The notes: generated by a model from the letters alone, not told the origin. Shown: positions 51,321 to 59,977, counted from the stretch's first letter. The stretch is DNA of 64,000 nt from RPQJ01 sp963732375 (GCA_963732375.1 CAVSZE010000014.1:124001-188000); one strand, 5' to 3'. Numbers and translations: made by a program.

Positions 51321-52315
51321 GCACGCGCCCGGGCAATCGAACGCAGCGCCGTCATGGGTCGCGTCAGGCGCATTCGCGCGCCGTCCGGTGCGAGCAGTTC
51401 GTACGCCCCCCACAGCGACAGCGAGAACAACAGCGGCAGGATCTCGTAGACCACGCGGTACAGCAGTACCGACGCCAGCAGTTCGGCCGGCGGGACCTCC
51501 GGCAGCAACACCAGCAGCACCGACTCGAGGACGCCGAGCCCGGCGGGAACGTGGCTCAGGATGCCGACCAGTACGCTCGCCAGGTAGATCGCCAGGAATG
51601 TCAGGTAGTCGAGCCCGACCGACGCCGGCAGCAGCAGGTACAGCACTGACGACACCAGCACCACGTCCACGACGCCGATCAGCAGTTGCAGCATCGTGAG
51701 CCGCATGGTCGGAACCGGGACCTCCCAGCCGCCCAGTCGTATGGGCGCCTTGCGCAGCCAGATGAAGGCGAGATAAGCCGCATCCTTCGCGAGGCCAAGA
51801 CATCCGAGCGCTAGCAGCCACGCGCCCGAGATCCGGAACAACGGCGCCAGCGCGTCCGCCCTCGACACGAGCGCGATGTCGAACAGCAGCATGAAGCCCA
51901 GCGCGAACGGCAGGTTGCACAGCAGCGCCGTCGCCCCGACTTCCATCGCAGTGAAACCGATCGGGGCGTACATGCGGAAACGCAGCGCCCCGGCACTCAG
52001 CATCGCCTGGCCCACGGCGTGCCCGAGCGGAAACGTTATAAGCGCGGTGATCATCGGTTTCGCCTTGCCGATGTTGTGCTTCACGTATCGCACTACGACG
52101 ATCTCATAGAGCGAGAGCATGAACAGCGCGCCAAATGCGCAAGCGGCCGCGGCCAGCAGCGCCTCGGTCGGCGCCTTGCGCATGTTGTCCACCACCTCGG
52201 CGAGACTGATGCGCTGGAACGTCCGGTACAGCACCCAGGCCGCGAGGCCGGCGATCAGCACGCTCGCACCGATACCCAGGGTGGCCTTGATCCGGCTGCG
52301 GCGCGGGTTGCTCAT
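51266..52315 (-). CDS. YbhN/LPG-synthase transmembrane-domain (UPF0104) protein
   Basis: 349-residue inner-membrane protein with roughly eight hydrophobic helices, the flippase-type fold of MprF without the synthase domain. Family blocks: PLGHAVGQAMLSAGALRFRMYAPIGF and VGILSHVPAGLGVLESVLLVLLPEVPPAELLASVLLYRVVYEILPL. Some relatives move lipids; others modulate glycosyl transfer. The C-terminal basic tail (RARAQRRRSSGADRPTIDSRE) lies in the zone overlapping the renalase-like gene. Confidence 0.88.
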   Translation of the reverse strand: MSNPRRSRIKATLGIGASVLIAGLAAWVLYRTFQRISLAEVVDNMRKAPTEALLAAAACAFGALFMLSLYEIVVVRYVKHNIGKAKPMITALITFPLGHAVGQAMLSAGALRFRMYAPIGFTAMEVGATALLCNLPFALGFMLLFDIALVSRADALAPLFRISGAWLLALGCLGLAKDAAYLAFIWLRKAPIRLGGWEVPVPTMRLTMLQLLIGVVDVVLVSSVLYLLLPASVGLDYLTFLAIYLASVLVGILSHVPAGLGVLESVLLVLLPEVPPAELLASVLLYRVVYEILPLLFSLSLWGAYELLAPDGARMRLTRPMTALRSIARARAQRRRSSGADRPTIDSRE

Positions 52316-52532
52316 CCGTGAATTCTAGTTGGGTCGCCCGGGCAGCAGGGATTGACCGAAGGCGAATGCTTCTCATTGACAACGCCTGTTGACACACAGG
52401 TGGAACGCAATCGCGCACGGGATGTCTCACCCCGGGTGACCGCGTAGAATTGGCGGCAGTGGCAGCCTGGTAACCGCCGGACCTTTCGGCGCCAAGTGCC
52501 CCCGAACCGTAACCGTCAGGAGAGTAATAACT

Positions 52533-52865
52533 ATGTCCGAGAAGACTTTCGCGAGGCGAACGCTGCTCAAGGGCGCTTTGTTGGGCGTGGCTGCGGTGCC
52601 GGTCACCGCGCTGCTCGGTCGCGCCGAAGCCGCGGCGGGCCCCGTCGACCCGAACGAGCCGCAGGCCAAGAGCCTTGGTTACGTCGCCGACGCAACCAAG
52701 GTCGATGCCAAGGCGAACCCGAACTTCAAGCCCGGCCAGCACTGCGCGAACTGCCTGCAGGCGCCGAGCGCCAAGCCGGGCGATGCCACGGTCGCCTGCA
52801 ACATCTTCGCAGGCCGCATGGTCTCGGCGAATGGCTGGTGCAAGGTCTACGTGAAGCGCCCGTAA
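52533..52865 (+). CDS. High-potential iron-sulfur protein (HiPIP), Tat-exported
   Basis: 110 residues. A Tat signal, FARRTLLKGALLGVAAVPVTALLG, precedes the mature part, which has four Cys ligands: CANC, ACNIF and NGWCKVY, with the spacing of HiPIP. It would carry one [4Fe-4S](3+/2+) cluster folded in the cytoplasm and work as a periplasmic electron carrier, for instance between cytochrome bc1 and an oxidase. AGGAGAG precedes the ATG. The 217-bp upstream gap has -10-like TAGAAT (52446) but no convincing promoter pair. Confidence 0.94.
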   Translation: MSEKTFARRTLLKGALLGVAAVPVTALLGRAEAAAGPVDPNEPQAKSLGYVADATKVDAKANPNFKPGQHCANCLQAPSAKPGDATVACNIFAGRMVSANGWCKVYVKRP

Positions 52866-52889
52866 TCGCCGACGGTTTCACGCCAGCAT

Positions 52890-52928
52890 AACGGCGCATC
52901 CGGGTCACCGGCTGCGCCGTTCTTTTTT
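52890..52928 (+). terminator. Intrinsic terminator after HiPIP gene
   Basis: AACGGCGC/GCGCCGTT outer stem (8 bp) with an inner CCGG-GTCA-CCGG hairpin, then CTTTTTTC. Strong, 25 bp after the stop. Confidence 0.9.
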
Positions 52929-52944
52929 CAAGCCCTGCCCGCCC

Positions 52945-52973
52945 CTTGAAAGCCTCGCTCTGGTTCCTATCTA
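52945..52973 (+). promoter_or_regulatory. Sigma-32-like heat-shock promoter for hsp20
   Basis: CTTGAAA (52945-52951), 13-bp spacer, TCCTATCTA (52965-52973). The -35 is a perfect heat-shock match and the -10 agrees at most of CCCCATNTA. It would give a leader of about 50 nt. Confidence 0.6.
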
Positions 52974-53028
52974 TGGGGTCATGACGGGGCTGCCGTCGCA
53001 GTCCCCGCGAACAATGGAGGCAAGTGCA

Positions 53029-53472
53029 ATGAGAGTGATCAAGTGGGAGCCGTTCCGCGACATGGACGACGTCTTCGACCGATTCTTCGCCGACGCATAC
53101 CGTCGACTGCCCCGCCACGCAGCAGATGCGCAGCCGTCGCTCGACTGGGCGCCGGCCGCCGACGTCAGCGAGACGGATGGTGAGTACCTGATCAAGGCGG
53201 AAATCGCCGAGGTCCCCAGGGAGAACCTCAACCTTACGGTGCAGGACGGAGTCCTGACCCTGTCGGGCGAGCGACGCCGGGAGAAGCACGAGGAAGGCGT
53301 GCAGATGCATCGGGTGGAGCGCCAGTTCGGCTCGTTTGCGCGCCGGTTTGCGCTGCCGGAAGATGCGAATGACCAGGCGATCAGCGCCGAGAGCCGCGAC
53401 GGCATCGTCACGATCCACATTCCCAAGCACAAGGTCGCCCAGCCACAGGCGCGCCAGATCCAGGTGCAGTAA
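53029..53472 (+). CDS. Small heat shock protein, Hsp20/IbpA family
   Basis: 147-residue ATP-independent holdase chaperone. N terminus MRVIKWEPFRDMDDVFDRFF, alpha-crystallin domain from about residue 42 (PAADVSETDGEYLIKAEIA to SRDGIVTIHIPKHKVA), and a short C-terminal tail; the I-x-I/V oligomer motif at the tail appears as IQVQ, atypical. GGAGG lies upstream of the ATG. A heat-shock promoter precedes it and a 9-bp hairpin at 53491 follows. Confidence 0.94.
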   Translation: MRVIKWEPFRDMDDVFDRFFADAYRRLPRHAADAQPSLDWAPAADVSETDGEYLIKAEIAEVPRENLNLTVQDGVLTLSGERRREKHEEGVQMHRVERQFGSFARRFALPEDANDQAISAESRDGIVTIHIPKHKVAQPQARQIQVQ

Positions 53473-53490
53473 CGGAGACGCGCCCTATAA

Positions 53491-53520
53491 TCCGCGTGGT
53501 CACCCCACGCGGATTTCTTC
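53491..53520 (+). terminator. Hairpin between hsp20 and rraA, after a TATAAT box
   Basis: TCCGCGTGG/CCACGCGGA, 9-bp stem with TCACC loop, followed by TTTCTTC. TATAAT at 53486-53491 touches its 5' side. It can end the hsp20 mRNA or sit at the start of the rraA mRNA; a good -35 is missing. Confidence 0.6.
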
Positions 53521-53521
53521 A

Positions 53522-54007
53522 ATGAGCGTCTCCACGGCCACGGCCGACCTTTGTGATTCACACCCCGACGCGGCGCATGCCTGCGAGCCGGTGTTCCTTG
53601 TGTTCGGTGGCCGGCGTGCGTTCAGCGGCCCGGTGAGCACCGTGCGCTGCTTCGAGGACAACTCGCGCGTAAAGGAAGCGGTGGAGAGCCCCGGCGACGG
53701 CAGGGTGCTGGTCGTGGACGGTGGCGGATCGAGGCGCTGCGCGTTGTTCGGTGGAAACCTCGGCGTCGCTGCAGTGAAGAACGGCTGGGCCGGCGTCATC
53801 ATCAACGGTTGCATTCGCGATTCGGCGGAACTCGGCCAGCTGGACCTGGGTATACGTGCGCTCGGCACCATGCCGCTTCGGAGCGTCAAGCGCGGCGAGG
53901 GTGAGCGCGACGTCGCGGTGCGTTTTGCGGGCGCGGGTTTCCGGCCGGGCGACTTCGTCTATGCGGACGACGACGGCGTAGTCGTCGCCCACGGCCCGCT
54001 CGCCTGA
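53522..54007 (+). CDS. rraA: RraA family protein (RNase E regulator / HMG-aldolase-like)
   Basis: 161 residues, typical of RraA, a trimeric ring that inhibits RNase E in E. coli. ECFE-like VSTVRCFEDNSRVKEAVESP, VDGGGSRRCALFGGNLGVAAVKNGWAG and the G-x-R-D motif NGCIRDSAEL are present. The Arg-Asp pair is that of metal-dependent 4-hydroxy-4-methyl-2-oxoglutarate aldolases, which share the fold, so aldolase activity is possible. ATG at 53522 begins MSVSTATADLCD, as in gammaproteobacterial RraA. yggX follows 12 bp on. Confidence 0.9.
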   Translation: MSVSTATADLCDSHPDAAHACEPVFLVFGGRRAFSGPVSTVRCFEDNSRVKEAVESPGDGRVLVVDGGGSRRCALFGGNLGVAAVKNGWAGVIINGCIRDSAELGQLDLGIRALGTMPLRSVKRGEGERDVAVRFAGAGFRPGDFVYADDDGVVVAHGPLA

Positions 54008-54019
54008 GGAACCAGGTCC

Positions 54020-54292
54020 ATGCCGAGAACTGTCTACTGCCTGTACCTGAAGCGCGAGGCCGAAGGCCTTGACCGCATCCCCTATCCCGGGCCGCTGGGC
54101 CAGCGCATCTACGACGGAATATCGAAGGAAGCCTGGGCCGGGTGGGTGCGTCACCAGACGATGCTGCTCAACGAATACCGTCTCTCGCCGATCGATCCCA
54201 AGGCGCGCAAGTTCCTGGTCGAGGAAATGGAGAAATTCCTGTTCGGCGGCGGTTCGCAGGCGCCGGACGGCTTCGTCGAGCCTGGCGCATAG
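54020..54292 (+). CDS. yggX: Fe(2+)-trafficking/oxidative-damage protection protein YggX
   Basis: 90 residues, the small basic protein that protects Fe-S clusters and supports repair after oxidative stress. Family pattern: TVYCLYLKREAEGLDRIPYPGPLGQRIYDGISKEAWAGW, then HQTMLLNEYRLSPIDPKAR and FLVEEMEKFLFGG. The single Cys near the N terminus is conserved. In many gammaproteobacteria it follows mutY; here mutY is 1.1 kb away on the other strand. It starts 12 bp after rraA. Confidence 0.96.
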   Translation: MPRTVYCLYLKREAEGLDRIPYPGPLGQRIYDGISKEAWAGWVRHQTMLLNEYRLSPIDPKARKFLVEEMEKFLFGGGSQAPDGFVEPGA

Positions 54293-54305
54293 ACCACGAG
54301 TCGAA

Positions 54306-54716
54306 TCAGCGCTGGTTGCGGACGGTCGCGTGCCAGGCAAGCAGCAGCCAGGACAGCATCAATGCCGTGCCGCCGGCAGGCGCAACATCCAGCACCCGGT
54401 GTGACGCACCGGCCGTCGCCAGGTAGATCGAGCCGGAAAAAAGCACCATGCCGAGCGCCATCAGGCGCGCCGACCAGCGCAGTTGCGAGGTGACGCTCGT
54501 CGACCACCCGAGCACGCCCACCAGCACCAGCCCCAGCGCGTGCAGCAACTGGTACAGCACGGCCGTCTCGTAGCTGGCCAGCTCGCGCGACGAAACGCGG
54601 TCAGCGACCAGGTGCGTACCGAGCGCGCCAAGCACCAGCCCGGTGAACATCAGCGCGGAACCCGCCACGATGCATCCCCGGGCGAAGGCCGGGGCTGAGT
54701 CTCGACCTGGCGACAT
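54306..54716 (-). CDS. DUF423 (YgdD) membrane protein
   Basis: 136 residues with four hydrophobic helices. Characteristic block: GALGTHLVADRVSSRELASYETAVLYQLLHALGLVLVG, matching DUF423 (GAFGAH..., tryptophan/Tyr-Q-x-x-H-A). Unknown function. It is convergent to yggX across 13 bp. Confidence 0.88.
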   Translation of the reverse strand: MSPGRDSAPAFARGCIVAGSALMFTGLVLGALGTHLVADRVSSRELASYETAVLYQLLHALGLVLVGVLGWSTSVTSQLRWSARLMALGMVLFSGSIYLATAGASHRVLDVAPAGGTALMLSWLLLAWHATVRNQR

Positions 54717-54795
54717 GGCGCGTTCCTCGGTCGGCAGTCGTCGCGGGCGCTGCCGCCCGCGACGACTGCTCTTTCGCCTGCTACGTCGCTATTGC

Positions 54796-55350
54796 TTACT
54801 TCGCGACCTTCTCGAGGCTGATTGCCAGCGACTCGCTGTAGGTAACCGCGACGACATCGCCCGGGATCAGCTTCGCGAGCTTCGCCTGCGCCGCCGGGTC
54901 CTGGACCGTGATCGACTTGGTGAGGCCGGCCGCGGTGGTTCCCCACAGCAGGTGGGTGTCAGGATTGTAGGCGTCGATCTTGAAATAGCTGGTCACCTGG
55001 CGACCGACTTCGCCGCCGGTGGCGGTGCGCTGCGCGGTCTCCGACACGCCCTGCGACTTCTCGCCCTTGGGCACGACCTGGAAGGCCAGCGATTCGGTGT
55101 AGGTCACCGCCACGATGTCACCGACCTTGACCTGGTCGAGGTGTTTCACGGCATCGCCCGCCTGGACTGCGAATACCTTGCCCTCCGGGCCCTGGAGCTC
55201 GACCATCCGGGTCGCCTGGTCGATTCCGACAACGGTGGCCTTCACCTGCACCGATGCGCTCTTCGTGATGGGCTTGTCTGCCGACATCGAGACCGCGGGC
55301 AGCGCAAGGGCTGCCGCCAGAAATACCGCCAATATCTTCCTGCTGAACAT
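54796..55350 (-). CDS. Secreted protein with an internal duplication, function unknown
   Basis: 184 residues from the ATG at 55350, with GAGGAA upstream. Signal peptide MFSRKILAVFLAAALALPAVSMSA. The mature part consists of two related halves: one ends GDIVAVTYTESLAFQV (about residues 77-92) and the other GDVVAVTYSESLAISL (about 164-179); each begins with a beta-rich segment (VKATVVGIDQATRMVELQ and YFKIDAYNPDTHLLWG). Fold is probably two small beta-barrels. I do not recognise a named family. Monocistronic between DUF423 and mutY. Confidence 0.8.
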   Translation of the reverse strand: MFSRKILAVFLAAALALPAVSMSADKPITKSASVQVKATVVGIDQATRMVELQGPEGKVFAVQAGDAVKHLDQVKVGDIVAVTYTESLAFQVVPKGEKSQGVSETAQRTATGGEVGRQVTSYFKIDAYNPDTHLLWGTTAAGLTKSITVQDPAAQAKLAKLIPGDVVAVTYSESLAISLEKVAK

Positions 55351-55436
55351 GCTGGTTCCTCTGCTGTGAAATTCTGAGTGGACCGGCCGAGTTCCGGGCC
55401 GGGCGTGCATGATAACGCGCTGGTGACCGCGGCTGC

Positions 55437-56543
55437 TCATTTCGCCGCCGCTACAGGCTGCACGCGGGCGATCAGGGTCGCGATCGGCTTTGGCAGCCCG
55501 ACCTTCATCGGGTCGCGCAGGTCGTACCAGCGGTAGCGATCGACGTCCCTGAGGACTCCGGACCTTCCCATGCAGCGCACCAGCAACGGCCTCATCTCGT
55601 AGTCGAAGTGGCTGAACGCGTGCCGGATCACGTCGCCATGCGTGGCCTGGGCACCGGCGGACAGGTTCTCGCGGCACCACTGGTCCGCGTGGGCGCGCGT
55701 CGGGAACTCGGGCAGGCCCCACAGGCCGCCCCAGATACCCGCGGGTGGCCGCCGCTCGAGCAGAACCTTGTGCTCGCCGCGCATCGCCATCACCAGCCAC
55801 GCAGCGCGCTGCGGCCGGCTCGCGCGTGGCCGTGGCGAGGGCAGTTCCGACTGCGTCCCCTGCAGTCGCGCCACGCAATCGTCCGCCACCGGGCACAGCA
55901 GGCAGGCCGGACGCGCCCGGGTACAGACAGTGGCACCGAGGTCCATGATGCCCTGCGTGTACTCCGCGATCCTCTCGGCGGGCGTGCACGCCTCGGCGAG
56001 CGACCATAGCGTCCTTTCCACGGCGGGCTCGCCCGGATTGCCTGCCACGCCGAAACGTCGGGACAGTACCCGTTTCACGTTGCCGTCGAGGATCGCGTGG
56101 CGCCGGCCGCTGGACAGCGCGAGGATCGCCCCAGCCGTCGAACGCCCGATGCCGGGCAGTCGCATGACCTCTTCCAGCACCTGCGGAAACCGGCCGCCAC
56201 ACTCACGCACAAGCAACTGTGCCGCGCGGTGCAGGTTGCGCGCCCGGGCGTAATAGCCGAGGCCTGACCAGAGGTGCAGCACTTCGTCGAGCCGCGCTTC
56301 CGCGAGTGTGTCGACGTCCGGAAAGCGGTCCATGAATTTTCGAAAGTACGGAATCGCGGTCGCGACCTGCGTCTGCTGCAACATGATTTCCGAGACCCAG
56401 ACGCGATAGGGAGTCGGATCAAGCTGCCAGGGAAGGTCCTTGCGGCCGTTCGCGTCGAACCACTCGAGCAGCTTGCCCGCGAACCGGGTGGCCCGCGCGG
56501 GGTCTGCAGCACCGCAGCAGGCAGCTGCAGGATCGTCGATCAC
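55437..56543 (-). CDS. mutY: A/G-specific adenine glycosylase MutY
   Basis: Removes A mispaired with G or 8-oxoG. 368 residues. HhH-GPD fold: WVSEIMLQQTQVATAIPYF, the helix-hairpin-helix LPGIGRSTAGAILALSSGRRHAILDGNVKRVLSR with the catalytic Asp. The [4Fe-4S] cysteines are CTRARPACLLCPVADDC. The NUDIX-like C-terminal domain (WLVMAMRGEHKVLLERRPPAGIWGGLWGLPEF) recognises 8-oxoG. The GTG start at 56543 overlaps the upstream stop as GTGA, showing coupling to the TPR gene. Confidence 0.95.
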   Translation of the reverse strand: MIDDPAAACCGAADPARATRFAGKLLEWFDANGRKDLPWQLDPTPYRVWVSEIMLQQTQVATAIPYFRKFMDRFPDVDTLAEARLDEVLHLWSGLGYYARARNLHRAAQLLVRECGGRFPQVLEEVMRLPGIGRSTAGAILALSSGRRHAILDGNVKRVLSRRFGVAGNPGEPAVERTLWSLAEACTPAERIAEYTQGIMDLGATVCTRARPACLLCPVADDCVARLQGTQSELPSPRPRASRPQRAAWLVMAMRGEHKVLLERRPPAGIWGGLWGLPEFPTRAHADQWCRENLSAGAQATHGDVIRHAFSHFDYEMRPLLVRCMGRSGVLRDVDRYRWYDLRDPMKVGLPKPIATLIARVQPVAAAK

Positions 56544-58354
56544 TGGCAGACGATCGGCGCGCCGTTGCCGGACCTGCAATCGTCGGGGAAACCGTACTGC
56601 TTCCAGTAGTCCAGCATCCCGATGCGCTCGGCGAGCTGCCCGAACCGCGGATCCTGGCGCATGGACCTGGCTTCCGCTGACCAGACCATTGTCATTCCCC
56701 AGTCCTGCATCCAGGCGAGGCGATTCTTGTCCAGCGTCTCGAACATGATCCGGTACGCAAGGTCGTCGTCTCCCAACTGAACGTAGGAGCCGACCAGGCT
56801 GGACTGGGAAGCTATCGACGGGGCCAGCCGTTGCATTTCGGCGATCATCGCCGGTCGCAGGGCCGGATTCGCGAGCGCATTGACGAAATCGCCCGCCTTG
56901 GCCTTCAGTTCCGGCGGCAGGTGCTCCTCCTGCGTGATCAGCTTGCGCGCCTCGTCCCATTGGCTGCGCCGTACAGCGACCATCGTCTCGATGTCGTAGC
57001 TGATCTTGCCCAGGCCCAAATCCGTGGCCAGCTGCGCGTAGCGCAATGCTGCGTCGTTGTCGCCCTTCAGCAGGCAGGCATTTGCAAGGTTGGCCGCGAG
57101 GATCGGCGATGTCGGGTCGAGTTCCCGTGCCTTCTTCGCCTGCGCCAGCGCCGCATCGAGCCGGCCGACGTTCATCAGCAGGATCGAGTACCACTGGTGG
57201 GGCGTCGGCTCGTTAGGCTCGAGCGATATCGCAAAGAAGAACCCGGACTCGGCATCGAGCAGGTCGCCGCGCTCTGCATTGATCTGGGCGAGCACTGCAT
57301 GCGCCTCGCCGATGTTTGGATCGATCGCGAGCGCCTGCCGGGCAGAGGTCTCGGCCAGCTCGAAGAATTTCTCCTGGTCGTCGTCCTTCGTGTAACCGGG
57401 CAGGACCACGTAGGCCGACGCAAGCGCGGCCTGGGCGCGGGCAAATGCCGGGTCGCGCGCGATGGCCTGCTGGTAGAACTCGATCGCGTGCTTCAGGTTG
57501 TCCTCGCCGCGCAGCTTCCAGACCGCTCGACCCTGCAGGTAGAGCTGGTAGGCCTCCACGTTCTGGGTCGGTACCTGCTGTCGCAGCGCGGCCTGCTGTT
57601 CCGCGGGTGCGAGCTCGATCCTGAGGCTGTCCACGATTGCCTTCGCGATCTCGTCCTGGACCTGGAAGATGTCGGCAAGCTTGCGGTCGTAGGTGTCGGA
57701 CCAGAGGTGAAACCCGGTATCGGTGTCGATGAGCTGCGCGGTGATTCGGACCTGGTCGCCTGCCTGGCGCACGCTGCCCTCGAGCACGGTCTCGACGCCG
57801 AGCTCCTTGCCGATCTGGCGGACGTCCACTTCGCGCCCCTTGTAGGCGAAAGACGAAGTGCGCGCTGCGACCTGCAGTCCCGGGACCCGCGCCAGCAGGT
57901 TCAGCAGCTCTTCGGACATCCCGTCGCTGAAGTAGTCCTTTGACGGGTCGCCGCTCAGGTTCGTGAACGGCATTACCGCAACGGACTGCCGCGGCTCGCC
58001 GGCGTGCGCACGGCCGAGTCCGCGTTCATAGAGCACGTAGCCAAGCCCTGCCATGCAGATCAGCACAGCAAGCCCGAACGCGGCCCTGACCCTGACCTGC
58101 GCGGCCACGGCCTCCTGGGGCAGAGGCTCGGTGCGGTGGATGCCATCCGGCCCGACGTCGAAAATCCAGGCCAGGATCATCGAGATCGGAAACCCGACCA
58201 GCAGGAAAACGACGACGAAGGTCATCGCCCATTCGGGCACGTGCAGGGCCGGGAACACTACGGAGCTCGCCTCGGTCACGCCCCAGGCGACGGCACCGTA
58301 GGCGATTGCCACCTTGCCGACGCGACGGCGCTTGAGTTCCGCAAAAAAGGCCAT
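56540..58354 (-). CDS. Membrane protein with TolB-like (FlgO) domain and TPR repeats
   Basis: 604 residues. Cytoplasmic start FFAELKRRRVGKVAIAYGAVAWGVTEASSV, then membrane helices at about 17-37, 44-66 and 90-108. The TolB/FlgO-type domain is SVAVMPFTNLSGDPSKDYFSDGMSEELLNLLARVPGLQVAARTSSF...VLEGSVRQAGDQVRITAQLID. At least five TPR-like repeats follow (for example AIEFYQQAIARDPAFARAQAALASAY). The same architecture is often fused to adenylate-cyclase or regulatory DNA-binding domains; neither is present. Function unknown. Translationally coupled to mutY. Confidence 0.88.
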   Translation of the reverse strand: MAFFAELKRRRVGKVAIAYGAVAWGVTEASSVVFPALHVPEWAMTFVVVFLLVGFPISMILAWIFDVGPDGIHRTEPLPQEAVAAQVRVRAAFGLAVLICMAGLGYVLYERGLGRAHAGEPRQSVAVMPFTNLSGDPSKDYFSDGMSEELLNLLARVPGLQVAARTSSFAYKGREVDVRQIGKELGVETVLEGSVRQAGDQVRITAQLIDTDTGFHLWSDTYDRKLADIFQVQDEIAKAIVDSLRIELAPAEQQAALRQQVPTQNVEAYQLYLQGRAVWKLRGEDNLKHAIEFYQQAIARDPAFARAQAALASAYVVLPGYTKDDDQEKFFELAETSARQALAIDPNIGEAHAVLAQINAERGDLLDAESGFFFAISLEPNEPTPHQWYSILLMNVGRLDAALAQAKKARELDPTSPILAANLANACLLKGDNDAALRYAQLATDLGLGKISYDIETMVAVRRSQWDEARKLITQEEHLPPELKAKAGDFVNALANPALRPAMIAEMQRLAPSIASQSSLVGSYVQLGDDDLAYRIMFETLDKNRLAWMQDWGMTMVWSAEARSMRQDPRFGQLAERIGMLDYWKQYGFPDDCRSGNGAPIVCQ

Positions 58355-58493
58355 GGTCGTCCCGGAGCTTCACCCCACCGGGGCCGGCCATTTCAACTGC
58401 GCGGCCCCGGGTTCAATGAGACAAGGTCCCGACGTCGGTGTTCCGTCGGCAGCCCATTGTCCACGATTTCGCGGCAATCGCGAGTCCGGCCGG

Positions 58494-59408
58494 TTACTTC
58501 CGGCAGAGCTTGATGTCGCCGTTCAGGGACTTGATGCGGACCCGGGCCGACCCATTGCCCTCGCTGAAGCGCAGTTCCTTGCCCGGCGTGTATTCGCTGG
58601 TGGAGACCGGCTTCGGACCGAAGCAGTTGTGGATGTCGCCGCTGAATGTCGAGATGTCGTACTCCGCATCCACACCGCCGACCATGTTCAATCGAACGTC
58701 GCCGGAAATGGTCTCTGCGTCGAACTTGCCGTCGCCCGCCAGTCGCATCGCCAGCGTGAGGTCGCCGCTGGTCGAGCGCAGGCGCGAACGCTCGGTGACG
58801 CCGAGGCCGAGCACCAGGTCGCCGCTCACCGTGCTTGCGTTGACCTCGCCGGACACCTTGAGCGCCGTCACGTCGCCGCTCACCGTCGTGATCCCGATCA
58901 GTCCTTTCTCGCCGGAGCCGTCGACCGCGACGTTTCCACTCACGCTCTTGCACTCGACGTCCTCGCTGCCTGCGACCGTGCGAATGTCGCCGCTGACCGA
59001 CTGCAGTCGCTGGGCGCCCGTCACACCCTGCGCCGTGATGTCTGCGCTGATCGTATTCACGGACAGGCTGCTGCCCGCCGGCACGCGGATCACGAGATCG
59101 GTGTCGTCGACGTTGTGGGCATTCTTGGGCAGGATGACCTTGATCCGGGTCACTTTGTCCTGCGTGGTGAAATCCAGCCGCTCGGTGCCGTCGCCGAGCG
59201 TGCCCGTCACCTCGACCTGGGTGCCGTCCCCGCCGGTGACCGTGACCGTCCCGGAAATGTTGGACACCTCGACCGAGCCGGATGGGTCGGCGGCGGCGGC
59301 CTCGTTGATTGGTGTCCCGGCCTGGGACGCTGGGCTCGCGGCAAGCAAGGCGGCGGCGGCCACCGGCCAGGCGAATCGTGCCGAACGGAAAGTCGCTGAA
59401 GTAGTCAT
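58494..59408 (-). CDS. DUF4097 beta-helix protein, secreted
   Basis: 304 residues: signal peptide (FRSARFAWPVAAAALLAASPASQA), then a repetitive beta-solenoid with many copies of V-S-G-D-[VLI] (for example SVSGDIRTV, TVSGDVTALKVSG, TVSGDLVLG, TISGDVRLN, TFSGDIHN), ended by LNGDIKLCRK. This is DUF4097, common in ECF operons; ligand unknown. It overlaps the anti-sigma-like gene (ATGA at 59405-59408). Confidence 0.9.
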   Translation of the reverse strand: MTTSATFRSARFAWPVAAAALLAASPASQAGTPINEAAAADPSGSVEVSNISGTVTVTGGDGTQVEVTGTLGDGTERLDFTTQDKVTRIKVILPKNAHNVDDTDLVIRVPAGSSLSVNTISADITAQGVTGAQRLQSVSGDIRTVAGSEDVECKSVSGNVAVDGSGEKGLIGITTVSGDVTALKVSGEVNASTVSGDLVLGLGVTERSRLRSTSGDLTLAMRLAGDGKFDAETISGDVRLNMVGGVDAEYDISTFSGDIHNCFGPKPVSTSEYTPGKELRFSEGNGSARVRIKSLNGDIKLCRK

Positions 59409-59977
59409 AGCCGAATGTTCTCCTGGCGCGCCGGTACGGACGTGGCGCCTGTCCTGGTCAACTGGTTCACGCTCGCGATCACGCCGAGTTCGTCCTGGTA
59501 CGTATTGAGCAGCAGTTCCTCGAGCAACGGGTCACCCGGCTGCCGGGCCAGTGCCGTGTTGATTTCGTCGGCCGCGCGGCGCATCTCGGCCAGGTTGGCC
59601 ACGAGCTTCTGCCGGGTCGACGCCGGCATGCTGGACATCCGCTGTTCGAGATCCGCCGCGAGTTCCCGGCGTGCCGACTCATAGCCCGCGCCGAGGCCGC
59701 TCGGCTGCCCGAATGCCGCCCGAACGACCGGCGCGGGTGTCGCGATCCGCGCGGTCTGCGTGTCATCGCGGCGCAGCAGGCTTGCGGTGATGAGCGAGGA
59801 CGCGGCAACCAGGATCACGGCCGCTGCCGCCTGCCATGCCCAGGCCGGCCTGCGGCGACTGGACTGCGATTCCAGCCGTGCCTCGATGGCTGGCCACAGG
59901 TCGCGTTCTGGCTCGACCTCGCGAGGCAGCGACCGGAGCATCGCATCGATCCCGGGATTCGATTCGGATTTTGTCAT
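59405..59977 (-). CDS. Putative anti-sigma factor (single-pass membrane protein)
   Basis: 190 residues. A cytoplasmic N terminus of about 46 residues (SNPGIDAMLRSLPREVEPERDLWPAIEARL) without zinc ligands, one membrane helix at about 47-68 (WAWQAAAAVILVAASSLITASLL), and a periplasmic helical part (RRELAADLEQRMSSMPASTRQKLVANLAEMRRAADEINTAL). Position directly after, and ATGA-coupled to, an ECF sigma gene and before a DUF4097 gene makes it the likely anti-sigma; sequence alone does not prove it. Confidence 0.75.
   Translation of the reverse strand: MTKSESNPGIDAMLRSLPREVEPERDLWPAIEARLESQSSRRRPAWAWQAAAAVILVAASSLITASLLRRDDTQTARIATPAPVVRAAFGQPSGLGAGYESARRELAADLEQRMSSMPASTRQKLVANLAEMRRAADEINTALARQPGDPLLEELLLNTYQDELGVIASVNQLTRTGATSVPARQENIRL

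Noticed and set aside
58378..58410. Intrinsic terminator after the DUF4097 gene
   Set aside because: The CCGGGGCC/GGCCCCGG arms are 17 nt apart and no T-run follows on the minus strand.
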